Source of the DNA: an uncultured Flavobacteriales bacterium
GTDB taxonomy: Bacteria > Bacteroidota > Bacteroidia > Flavobacteriales > UBA1820
Direction: 5' to 3'
Assembly: GCA_902478645.1 (NCBI GenBank)
Contig: CABSLV010000003.1
Span: 27,318 to 91,317, forward strand
Length of the DNA stretch: 64,000 bases
Shown: positions 55,900-62,953 of the stretch, in pieces
How the letters are laid out: each line of letters begins with the position of its first letter
Position numbering within the stretch: position 1 is the stretch's first letter
Made by a program: the position numbers and the translations under genes
Notes under the pieces: generated by a model
The model's input: the letters and a program-made list of their open reading frames with translations, nothing else
Databases searched by the model: none
Told to the model about the DNA's origin: nothing

Positions 55900-57839
55900 T
55901 TATACGAAAATTTTACCGAAAACAGATAATTCCTCCCCGGCATCGCCCGCCAGAGGATGGCCTGATACTTCCGGTCGAATACATTGTTGATCTTGGCGGC
56001 CACCTCGACGGCGCAGCCGTTTTTCCAGGCAAAGCGCTTGCCCACCGTCATGTTGTGGATGTCGTACGCCGGCAGGGTGTGCCGCGTGGATTCGTTGCTC
56101 GAAGTGGTATAGCGCTCCGAGACTGCCGACCAGACGTAATACAGGTAAAATCCCCGGTAAGCACCGTCGAACATCACATTGCCCTTGTGCACCGGGATGT
56201 AGATGAGCTGCCGTCCCCGGGACTGGTCGTCCTCCAGGGTCGGGTCTTCGTTGGTGGTGCGGGTATAGGCGTAGTTGCCCGAAAGGTTGAGCGAAAGTCC
56301 CTGGTGGGCATATCCGAGTGAAAGTTCGATCTCCGTCCCGCGGGAGAAGACCTTCTTTACGTTCTCGGCCGTCCAATACCGGAATTCGCTCGGCCGCCAC
56401 ATGATCCAGTCGTCGATCCAGGACAGATACCCGGTCAAGGTCCCGAAGAAGGTAAACCGCCCGAGACTGCGGGAATAGTCCACCGAGAGGTCGGTGGTAT
56501 AGCCTTCCTCGGGACGCAAATCGGGATTTCCGCCCGGGAGCCAATACAGATCGTTCAGGGTGGGCTGGTGATAGTTACGCGTACCGTTGAGCTTGACATA
56601 GAGTTTTTCCCGGGAAAAAGGACGGAATTCCGCCCCTACCGAAGGCATCAAGGGGGAAAAATCGTCATCGGTCAGGTCCTCACGCAGCAAGGCATATCCC
56701 GAAAACCAGTCCGTAAAGCGGTAATGTGCCGAGAGACTGGCCCCGAACTCGGTCCGCTCGGCCGAATACCCTTCCTCGGTGATCCGGTCGAAGATATTGA
56801 CCGCATGGTAATTGCCGTTGAACATCGCCTTGACCGACAGCCGGGACGAAGGGTGGTACTCCAACGTGTATTTGTTGTAAAAGCTGTAGATCACACTGCG
56901 CGAATCGTAGCTGACAAACGGCCCGAGTTCCGTCTCATTGGCCAGGTAGTAGTCGATGTTCCCGGTGGTAAAGCCGGAGGTGAAGTTGCTGCGGAACTTG
57001 TCCCAGAACTTGTCCCAGCGCCCTACCACGCGCAGGTCGTTGTCGGTCTGTTTTTCGGTACGTCCCAATCCTTGATAGGACATGATGGTGGGCAGGTTGC
57101 GATCGGCATGGGTAAACCAGGCGTTGACCGAAAGGTAATTGTTTCGCCCGGCATCGTAGTACAGGTCCAGCACCCCGCCATGTTTCTTGTAGTCGGCGTT
57201 GGTCTGCTTGACCACCTCAAAGGGCGGGATGGCCCGGTTGAGATACTCGAAGTCGTTCTCGGCCATATCGTACATGTAGCGCAAACGCGCCTGGAATTTT
57301 CCCGTATCGCCCCCGACCGAAAAGAAGGTCTGGTAAGTCCCGTAACTGCCGGCCGTCTGCATGAGCGAAGTATAGATCTTCTCCCCCCGACGCGGCCGGG
57401 AGGAAAGGCTCACTTCCCCGCCCAAAGCCCCACTACCGTCCTGCAGCGAACTTCCCCCGTGGTACAGTTCCGTCTGATCGACAAACCACACGGGGATCAG
57501 GGAAAAATCCACCTGCCCCAGCATCGGGTTGTTGATGTTCACCCCGTTCCACAAGACCTGCGTATGGGAAGCCGCCGTACCCCGGAACGAGACGGTCGCC
57601 GTGGAGCCTTGCCCGTAGGTCTTGACAAAGATCGACGAATGCTTGGTGAGCAGCTCGGCAAAGGAGTCCGTGGCCGACTCGGCCATGCGTACCGAATCGA
57701 TCACCGTCCGGGTGAGTGCCTGTTCCTTGACCGGGCGGGCGGTTACCACCACATCGCGCAGCATTCCTCCCTCGACCTCCTGGGCAGCCACTCCTCCCGA
57801 AAGCCCCCCGGCAACGAGCAAAAACAAGTACTTTTTCAT
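55896..57839 (-). CDS. btuB: TonB-dependent receptor, BtuB type
   Basis: The 647-residue receptor has a signal peptide (cut after GVAAQ), a TonB box MLRDVVVTARPV, a plug domain with SFAELLTKHSSIFVKTYGQG, NINNPMLGQVDFSLIPVWFV and LQDGSGALGGEVSLSSRP, and a barrel ending FSVKFSYK. It has no SusC-type extra domain. A cobalamin riboswitch heads the locus and propeller lipoproteins flank the gene, so cobalamin or a related corrinoid is the likely cargo. It starts 15 bases after the upstream lipoprotein gene. Confidence 0.88.
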   Translation of the reverse strand: MKKYLFLLVAGGLSGGVAAQEVEGGMLRDVVVTARPVKEQALTRTVIDSVRMAESATDSFAELLTKHSSIFVKTYGQGSTATVSFRGTAASHTQVLWNGVNINNPMLGQVDFSLIPVWFVDQTELYHGGSSLQDGSGALGGEVSLSSRPRRGEKIYTSLMQTAGSYGTYQTFFSVGGDTGKFQARLRYMYDMAENDFEYLNRAIPPFEVVKQTNADYKKHGGVLDLYYDAGRNNYLSVNAWFTHADRNLPTIMSYQGLGRTEKQTDNDLRVVGRWDKFWDKFRSNFTSGFTTGNIDYYLANETELGPFVSYDSRSVIYSFYNKYTLEYHPSSRLSVKAMFNGNYHAVNIFDRITEEGYSAERTEFGASLSAHYRFTDWFSGYALLREDLTDDDFSPLMPSVGAEFRPFSREKLYVKLNGTRNYHQPTLNDLYWLPGGNPDLRPEEGYTTDLSVDYSRSLGRFTFFGTLTGYLSWIDDWIMWRPSEFRYWTAENVKKVFSRGTEIELSLGYAHQGLSLNLSGNYAYTRTTNEDPTLEDDQSRGRQLIYIPVHKGNVMFDGAYRGFYLYYVWSAVSERYTTSSNESTRHTLPAYDIHNMTVGKRFAWKNGCAVEVAAKINNVFDRKYQAILWRAMPGRNYLFSVKFSYK

Positions 57840-57854
57840 TGCGCGGTCTTTACA

Positions 57855-59099
57855 TCATTTGGGGGCGGAGAGGGAAATGGCCCCGCACACTTCGGTCGAA
57901 CTCTCCCCGGTGGCTGCCGAAGTCGCCCCGGCCGCCGAAGCTGAAAGGGAAATGGCCCCGCATACCTCGGTCGAACCCTCGCCCAACCATCCTGAGCCTT
58001 GGTTTACACAGGTATAGACCTTGATGAAATCCACCGCCGGCAAGGAAACCGAACGTCCCTGGGCGTCCACTGCGTTGGAAATATCGAACTTGTTGCTCTT
58101 CTTGGTATCCTCGTCCAGGTTGACGATGGTCTCGTAGTCGTCCGAATAATTGTCCGCATAGCCCCGTCCGGCAGCCGCATTGTACCAGTACTCCTGGCCG
58201 TATTCCTCGCTGCGGTCTTCCACCAGGTTGCGCAGGCATGTCCCGGTAAAGGACAACTCGGCCGGATTGTCCGAAAGGAACAAGGGCCAATAGGACTGAC
58301 TGTGGAAAGCGATGGTCCCCGAGACATCCAGACAGCCGCTGCCCCCGTCCGAAGCAGTCCAATACACATTCTGCGCCGAGGACACGTCTGCCGGCCGGAA
58401 ATACGTAAGGGTATAGTTCTTTTTGGTCGAAGCCAGGTCGTAATCCTCGCCCGCCAACTCGTACCACTCGTCGGCATCGGGCAGCCCGTTGCCATTGCGG
58501 TCGAAAGCCACCATCACCGCTCCCGGCTCGCTACTGCCATCGAACGCATTGCCACGGATGACGAAATCGTAGCTCGACCGGTTGAGCACCGAATGGTCGA
58601 ACTTGAACACGATGTATCCGCCGAAAGCCCCGAGTGAAACTCCGGACTGCTCGCCCAACAATTCCTGAGGGCCGATGATACTCCGCGCCCGCTCGGGAGT
58701 GCCCCATGCAGCCGCATTGATAAACTGCCCCGGAGCCGGACGGTATTCCACCACGTCGGAGATCCACTTGGACGAAGTTTCCAGCACGGGGCGCACGGCA
58801 TAGACCTCCGTGGTGTAAGTAGCGGACGAGGTCTTGAGTTCCAAGTGATAAACTCCCTGTTTGGCCGGGGTGAATTCATAACGAGCCGAGGTTGCCACCT
58901 CTTTCCCATCCAGATACCAATGGTATCCATCGGCCTTTACCCCGAGTTCGAACACCGTTTTCCCGTACACGGGAGCCGTTGCTTCCCGTGCAGTGAGCAC
59001 ATCAAACTGAGCCTCCCCGTCGCCCCCCAAGGGACCATACTTGGTACATGCGACCGCTAACAGCGCTGCAAGGGCACAGAACGCACTTTTTCTAAACAT
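57855..59099 (-). CDS. Surface lipoprotein of the B12 locus, with duplicated C-terminal motif
   Basis: The 414-residue protein has a lipobox (AALLAVACTK, Cys about 18), an Ig/PKD-like domain (about 25-105, FELGVKADGYHWYLDGKEVA) and a large beta-rich domain with FDRNGNGLPDADEWYELAGE (a calcium-loop-like DxNxNGxxDxDE) and DFIKVYTCVNQGSGWLGEGS. The end repeats STEVCGAISLSA twice, 25 residues apart, encoded by a 75-base-period DNA repeat. It could be a BtuH-like corrinoid-binding lipoprotein; that name is inference. The ATG at 59099 follows GGAAGC. Confidence 0.7.
   Translation of the reverse strand: MFRKSAFCALAALLAVACTKYGPLGGDGEAQFDVLTAREATAPVYGKTVFELGVKADGYHWYLDGKEVATSARYEFTPAKQGVYHLELKTSSATYTTEVYAVRPVLETSSKWISDVVEYRPAPGQFINAAAWGTPERARSIIGPQELLGEQSGVSLGAFGGYIVFKFDHSVLNRSSYDFVIRGNAFDGSSEPGAVMVAFDRNGNGLPDADEWYELAGEDYDLASTKKNYTLTYFRPADVSSAQNVYWTASDGGSGCLDVSGTIAFHSQSYWPLFLSDNPAELSFTGTCLRNLVEDRSEEYGQEYWYNAAAGRGYADNYSDDYETIVNLDEDTKKSNKFDISNAVDAQGRSVSLPAVDFIKVYTCVNQGSGWLGEGSTEVCGAISLSASAAGATSAATGESSTEVCGAISLSAPK
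57866..57985 (-). repeat. 75-base-period tandem repeat at the gene's 3' end
   Basis: AGGGAAATGGCCCCGCA (57871) recurs at 57946, with similar flanks (TCGGTCGAAC..TC). On the coding strand it makes the second STEVCGAISLSA unit. Copies differ at a few bases. Confidence 0.75.
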
Positions 59100-59438
59100 A
59101 GCTTCCTTTTTTCTTTTTACCAAAAATGGGGCAACCTGCCGTTTCCGACCGGTTGCCGCCACCAAACAAAGATGAGTATAAAAAATCAATCAGCCAACTT
59201 GAAAGTTAAAAACCATCCTTTCTCCTGCACCGATCTTCCCTGTCCTTTCCCGGGTTCGCCCGGGAAAACATTCCTTCCAGCCTGCAAGAGGGGGAGGTTT
59301 TCGAAAAAAATCCTCCGGACATCCGCCCTGCACCGCGACTGCGGGAGCATCTTGCTGAGCCCGCAGCTCGCGACACAAAGCAAAAAAAAATTACTATGGA
59401 TGTCTTTTCGATTCATTTTCAACTTGTTTCACAAATCG
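59100..59438 (-). other. Structured 339-base gap inside the B12 locus
   Basis: No gene is seen between the PKD-propeller lipoprotein and the next gene. It holds a strong hairpin (TTTCCCGGG-ttcg-CCCGGGAAA, 59246-59267), a larger stem (CGCGACTGCGGG region 59334-59371) and a promoter-like pair near 59167-59197. Neither hairpin has a U run on the minus strand. Confidence 0.5.
59167..59197 (-). promoter_or_regulatory. Possible internal promoter of the B12 locus
   Basis: TTG (59197-59195), 20 bases, CATCTTTG (59174-59167) on the minus strand, one base off TAnnTTTG. It would let the BtuB-type genes be expressed without the riboswitch. Confidence 0.4.
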
Positions 59439-60911
59439 TCATTCGCGCTCCAGCCACTGGTCCGAAAAACGATACGTGAAATCTATCCCCGCCGGAGAAC
59501 CGGCCGGAACAGTATAGGTATTTTCCAGACGGGCACCCGTTTTGGCATCATACGTACCGATCATCGAACGGGAATAGTCGGTAGTACCCACGTACAGCAC
59601 ATTATTCCTATCCACGCCCAGATAACCGTACAGGCACATTCCCAAATCGCTCTGACCCGTAATGTCCAACAGCATCGTCGCCGTACCGCTTTTGTAATCG
59701 TACCGGGCCACCTGTGTAGAGGCATATCCGGTACCCATGCGGAAGAACAAAGCATGCTCGGTAAACGAAGCGCACATCCCTACATTGGGCGACCAGGATG
59801 CCACTGGCATCTGGAACTCTTCCGGGAGTTCCGTCTCGGTATAACTATAGTTGGAAGGATCCACGCATACCACCGTAGCCGAAGAAGTATAAACCGGCGA
59901 ATAAAAACTGCCTGTAAACGTACCCGAAACCAACAGATAGACCTTGCCGTCGAGACCTCTGGCGATGTCCTTGGTCTGGCGTGTAGCACCGAAGTCAAGG
60001 GTCTTGACCACCTTGTCGGTCTTGGTGTCGATCACCTGCAAGTACTGTCCGCAAGGCGCGTACACCTTGTCGCCCAGCAGGAGCATCCGCGCTTTGGTCG
60101 AGCCGGCTACTGTAAAGGCACCGGCCGTACCCTCGATGTCCTCCGCACTCCACACACCGGTCGAGAGGTTCATCACCCGGATACCCGAGCGGGACTCATA
60201 GTCGGAAGACGAATAACGGATATACGCCTTGTTTTCATCGATCACCACGATGTGCTGCGGCCACACGCTCGCATCGTCGATCGAACCGGTAACCAAAGAC
60301 TTTGCCTGAAGGGTCTGCGCATCGGCGATCACCAGACGGGCTCCCTGCCCGTTGGCCGCACCGTTTTGGGTAATAAAATACGCATTGTCCTTGTAAAGGA
60401 ACATATCCTGAAGCACATTCCCTGGCGAGGTGGGCTTTCCGTCCTTTTGGTTGGCCTCTCCATAGGGATCCTCGTAGAAAGTCCCGTTTTGGTCGATGAA
60501 GCAAACACGGCCATTGCCGTTGCTCATGTTGCCTTCCAGCAGGAAGTACGTCCCTTCCTTGTACGGGCCGTTCACCACGATGGTCAGTTCGGACGCCTCT
60601 CCGGCTACTCCGTCGGCATTGAGTACAACAAGACTCACCGTATAGGTCCCAGCCGCCTCGGCAGTAAACGTATAATTCTGCTCGACGCTCTTGAGCACCG
60701 TATTGAGACGCCATTCATAACGGGCTGCCTCCACGTTGGTGCACAGGGCCGACAGGGTTACTGTTTCCCCGAGAGAAAGCGTCAGATCGCCCGAAGGCAC
60801 CGTACCGTCCGAAAGGACGATGGAAGATTCCGGTTCCGGAAGGATAACGTTCTCCTTGCTGCACGAGGCCAGCACCAGGAGAAACGAAAGGAGGATAAAC
60901 AGTCTTTTCAT
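59439..60911 (-). CDS. PKD-domain and beta-propeller lipoprotein (DUF5074 type), B12 locus
   Basis: The 490-residue protein has a lipobox (LLVLASCSKE, Cys about 17), an Ig/PKD domain (about 30-115, LSLGETVTLSALCTNVEAAR) and a YncE-like propeller to the end (AYIRYSSSDYESRSGIRVMN; GQYLQVIDTKTDKVVKTLDF; NVLYVGTTDYSRSMIGTYDA). It is the first gene after the cobalamin riboswitch. It resembles BtuG-type lipoproteins, with an added PKD domain, and differs from the second propeller at 54775, so this locus has two propellers. Binding specificity is inferred. Confidence 0.78.
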   Translation of the reverse strand: MKRLFILLSFLLVLASCSKENVILPEPESSIVLSDGTVPSGDLTLSLGETVTLSALCTNVEAARYEWRLNTVLKSVEQNYTFTAEAAGTYTVSLVVLNADGVAGEASELTIVVNGPYKEGTYFLLEGNMSNGNGRVCFIDQNGTFYEDPYGEANQKDGKPTSPGNVLQDMFLYKDNAYFITQNGAANGQGARLVIADAQTLQAKSLVTGSIDDASVWPQHIVVIDENKAYIRYSSSDYESRSGIRVMNLSTGVWSAEDIEGTAGAFTVAGSTKARMLLLGDKVYAPCGQYLQVIDTKTDKVVKTLDFGATRQTKDIARGLDGKVYLLVSGTFTGSFYSPVYTSSATVVCVDPSNYSYTETELPEEFQMPVASWSPNVGMCASFTEHALFFRMGTGYASTQVARYDYKSGTATMLLDITGQSDLGMCLYGYLGVDRNNVLYVGTTDYSRSMIGTYDAKTGARLENTYTVPAGSPAGIDFTYRFSDQWLERE

Positions 60912-61199
60912 TTCTATTGCTTATGGATTAATAATGATTGTTTTTGCTCTTCCCGGCAAAAGCAACGCACGAGCAAACATGAAAAGACCGGCCCCGTACT
61001 GTCCTCTTGCGGGGTTGGCTTTTCCGACCAATAAAACAACTGACTGTTTTCATGCTTGCTGCGTTTTGCAGATTTTACAGCAAGCGATCTGCGACCCGAA
61101 GGTCCGACGGAAAATACAAGTTCGCCTTTCTTCCCCAGGCGCATTTCCCGTCCTGATTCGACTTAACCGGCCCATTCTCCGCAGGCTGTAAAATCCCTT
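60912..61199 (-). other. Leader between the riboswitch and the first B12-locus gene
   Basis: About 288 bases with no convincing gene. It contains a hairpin GCTTGCTG/CAGCAAGC (61054-61061 with 61078-61085) without a U run. The switching part of the riboswitch presumably lies here or nearer the ATG. Confidence 0.5.
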
Positions 61200-61381
61200 G
61201 TCGCAAAGGCAGGTCTTCTGACTCACCCCACTTCCAAAGCCTTCCCATCGTCTTTTGGTAAAACGACAGTGACGTTTCTTGAAAGCTGCGACCGCTCTGC
61301 AGCGGACGGGGTTCACAGCAGCGGGAACTGTCGCCGATTTTCACGGCGTTCCCTTTTAATCCCGGTTATGGGAACCATTTG
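61200..61381 (-). ncRNA. Cobalamin riboswitch
   Basis: On the minus strand the aptamer opens with GGTTCCC and AAAAGGGAACGCC, then GTGAAAATCGGCGACAGT and CCCGCTGCTGTGA, close to the family's GGGAAnnnGGTGnAAnnC...CCCGCnnCTGT core. It ends in a full B12 box GAGTCAGAAGACCTGCC (61224-61208). It senses adenosyl- or related cobalamin and switches off genes when B12 is abundant. It precedes the PKD-propeller, lipoprotein, BtuB and YncE-like genes. Confidence 0.93.
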
Positions 61382-61387
61382 CCGGTG

Positions 61388-61418
61388 CAAATATCCGGCA
61401 AACTTTCCCGCAAAGCAA
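61388..61418 (-). promoter_or_regulatory. Possible promoter of the cobalamin riboswitch
   Basis: TTG (61418-61416), 20 bases, GATATTTG (61395-61388) on the minus strand, one base off TAnnTTTG. The start site near 61381 matches the start of the aptamer. Confidence 0.4.
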
Positions 61419-61566
61419 GACTTTTTTTCGCGCCCCGCCCTGACCGGGGACAAAAAGCCGCCGAGACCCTCGCCGGGCGAAGAATAAACAAACAGTTAAT
61501 CTTTTTTCACATTTAGCCCTCGAAAAATCCGGGCACTCACCCCGGCCTTCCCCTCCCGACCTTTAC

Positions 61567-61603
61567 GAAAAAAGCCTTGCGAGGCTCTCGCAAGGCTTTT
61601 TTC
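61567..61603 (-). terminator. Terminator after gcvH
   Basis: Seventeen-base perfect arms (61567-61583 and 61587-61603) around GCT, including T-rich ends (GCTTTTTTC), on the minus strand after the gcvH stop. Confidence 0.9.
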
Positions 61604-61626
61604 GCCATCTTGTCGAAAAGCGGCGA

Positions 61627-62007
61627 TCAGGCGCCGATCATCTCCCGGTACTGAGCCGGCGAGAGCAAAGTATCCAATTCCTCGGGTTTGCTCAACGACA
61701 CTTTGATGATCCAACCTTCGCCGTAGGGATCCTTGTTGACCAGTTCCGGAGCGCTGTCCAGTGCCGCATTGAACTCGGTAACGGTACCCGAAGCCGGCAG
61801 GAACAGGTCGGAAACCGTCTTGACCGCTTCGATCGAACCGAAGACATCCTCCTGGGCCAGCACTTCCCCGTCGGTTTCGACATCGACATAAACGATATCG
61901 CCCAACTCGTTCTGGGCATAGTCGGTAATGCCTACCGTTGCCATGTTTCCCTCCACGCGAATCCACTCGTGGTCTTTGGTGTACTTGAGATCTTCAGGAA
62001 TATTCAT
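61627..62007 (-). CDS. gcvH: Glycine cleavage system H protein
   Basis: GcvH shuttles the aminomethyl group on a lipoyl arm between the P, T and L proteins. The 126-residue protein has YTKDHEWIRVEGNMATVGIT and the lipoylation site in FGSIEAVKTVSDLFLPASG (Lys about 63). No other gcv gene is nearby, as in many Bacteroidetes where gcvH stands alone. It has its own promoter. Confidence 0.95.
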   Translation of the reverse strand: MNIPEDLKYTKDHEWIRVEGNMATVGITDYAQNELGDIVYVDVETDGEVLAQEDVFGSIEAVKTVSDLFLPASGTVTEFNAALDSAPELVNKDPYGEGWIIKVSLSKPEELDTLLSPAQYREMIGA

Positions 62008-62035
62008 ACTCGTATGTTTTTGTTGTGTGTTTTAT

Positions 62036-62050
62036 TGCCGATCATCGGCA
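62036..62050. promoter_or_regulatory. Palindrome at the gcvH start site
   Basis: TGCCGAT-C-ATCGGCA is a 15-base perfect palindrome placed about at the predicted start site (62049). It could be an operator or a 5' mRNA hairpin. Confidence 0.4.
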
Positions 62051-62055
62051 GCGGT

Positions 62056-62087
62056 CAAATTTACAGAAAAAAAGCGAGCGCCGGCAA
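62056..62087 (-). promoter_or_regulatory. Promoter of gcvH
   Basis: TTG (62087-62085), 21 bases, TAAATTTG (62063-62056) on the minus strand; the start site is near 62049. Confidence 0.55.
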
Positions 62088-62094
62088 GATAGGG

Positions 62095-62682
62095 TCAGAG
62101 ATTTTTCAAGGCCAGTTTCACGACTTGATCCACCGGAGCGGAAGGGTTGGCCGTGAGGATGGCATCGACCACCGGTTCGCAACTCTTGCGCACGAAGCCC
62201 AACACCTCGAGCGCGTCGAGTGCCTCGGAGCGGATCCCTCCGGCGTGCACCGAAGCATCGGCCGAAGAGTCGAAAGCGGAAAAATCGACCTTGCCCTTGA
62301 GTTCAAGGATAATGCGCTGCGCTGTCTTGAGCCCCACGCCCTTGACCCGCTTGAAGGCCGCCGCATCACCGCTCTCCATGGCCGCCACCACGTCCTTCAC
62401 GTCCATCGAAGACAAAACGGCCCGCGCCGTCCCTGCCCCTACACCCGAGACGGAAAGCAAACGACGGAAGACTTCCCGCTCCTCGCGCGAGGCAAAACCG
62501 AACAACAGGTGGGCATCCTCGCGGATGATCTGGTGGGCGTAGATCTTGACCGCCTCGCCTTCCGCCGGCAGGGCGGAATACGTAGCCAGGGAAATATGGA
62601 ACATGTAGGCTACGCCCGCGCACTCCACCACGGCAAATGCGGGCGTTTTTTCCGCCAATGTTCCTTTTATGTATTCTATCAT
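62095..62682 (-). CDS. ruvA: Holliday junction branch migration protein RuvA
   Basis: RuvA binds four-way junctions and loads RuvB. The 195-residue protein opens MIEYIKGTLAEKTPAFAVVE, has the helix-hairpin-helix segments LLSVSGVGAGTARAVLSSMD and FKRVKGVGLKTAQRIILELK, and the C-terminal RuvB-binding domain. The ATG at 62682 is chosen over an upstream TTG because the promoter's start site lies near 62697. It is not next to ruvB (35428), as in many bacteria. Confidence 0.95.
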   Translation of the reverse strand: MIEYIKGTLAEKTPAFAVVECAGVAYMFHISLATYSALPAEGEAVKIYAHQIIREDAHLLFGFASREEREVFRRLLSVSGVGAGTARAVLSSMDVKDVVAAMESGDAAAFKRVKGVGLKTAQRIILELKGKVDFSAFDSSADASVHAGGIRSEALDALEVLGFVRKSCEPVVDAILTANPSAPVDQVVKLALKNL

Positions 62683-62703
62683 GCTGCTATCGGTACTTTC
62701 GGC

Positions 62704-62734
62704 CAAAAGTACGAAAAAATATTTCGCTGGTAAA
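62704..62734 (-). promoter_or_regulatory. Promoter of ruvA
   Basis: TTTA (62734-62731), 19 bases, TACTTTTG (62711-62704) on the minus strand; it fixes the ruvA ATG at 62682. Confidence 0.6.
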
Positions 62735-62824
62735 CAGCGTCCAGCATATTATAAATATTTGTTAAATGCGACATCGCGAACAACAAAAAAGCGATTTGAA
62801 AATACCCGGCTCGACAATAATCCG

Positions 62825-62832
62825 TACCTTTG
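62825..62832 (+). promoter_or_regulatory. -7 element of the RND adaptor gene
   Basis: TACCTTTG fits TAnnTTTG but has no good -33 partner. The leader would be about 115 bases. Confidence 0.45.
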
Positions 62833-62953
62833 GATGCATGTTTTGCCCCCTTGGCACCGGGTTGTTCCCTGTGCGGGGTTGTCGAATTGTATTTGTACCG
62901 TTGTTAGTTGTCAATCATATTTTTCGAGAAAAAGAACTAAATCGTAATAGCAG

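Noticed and set aside
60914..61144. 76-codon minus frame in the B12 leader
   Set aside because: It overlaps the leader after the riboswitch, has no family match and odd codon use.
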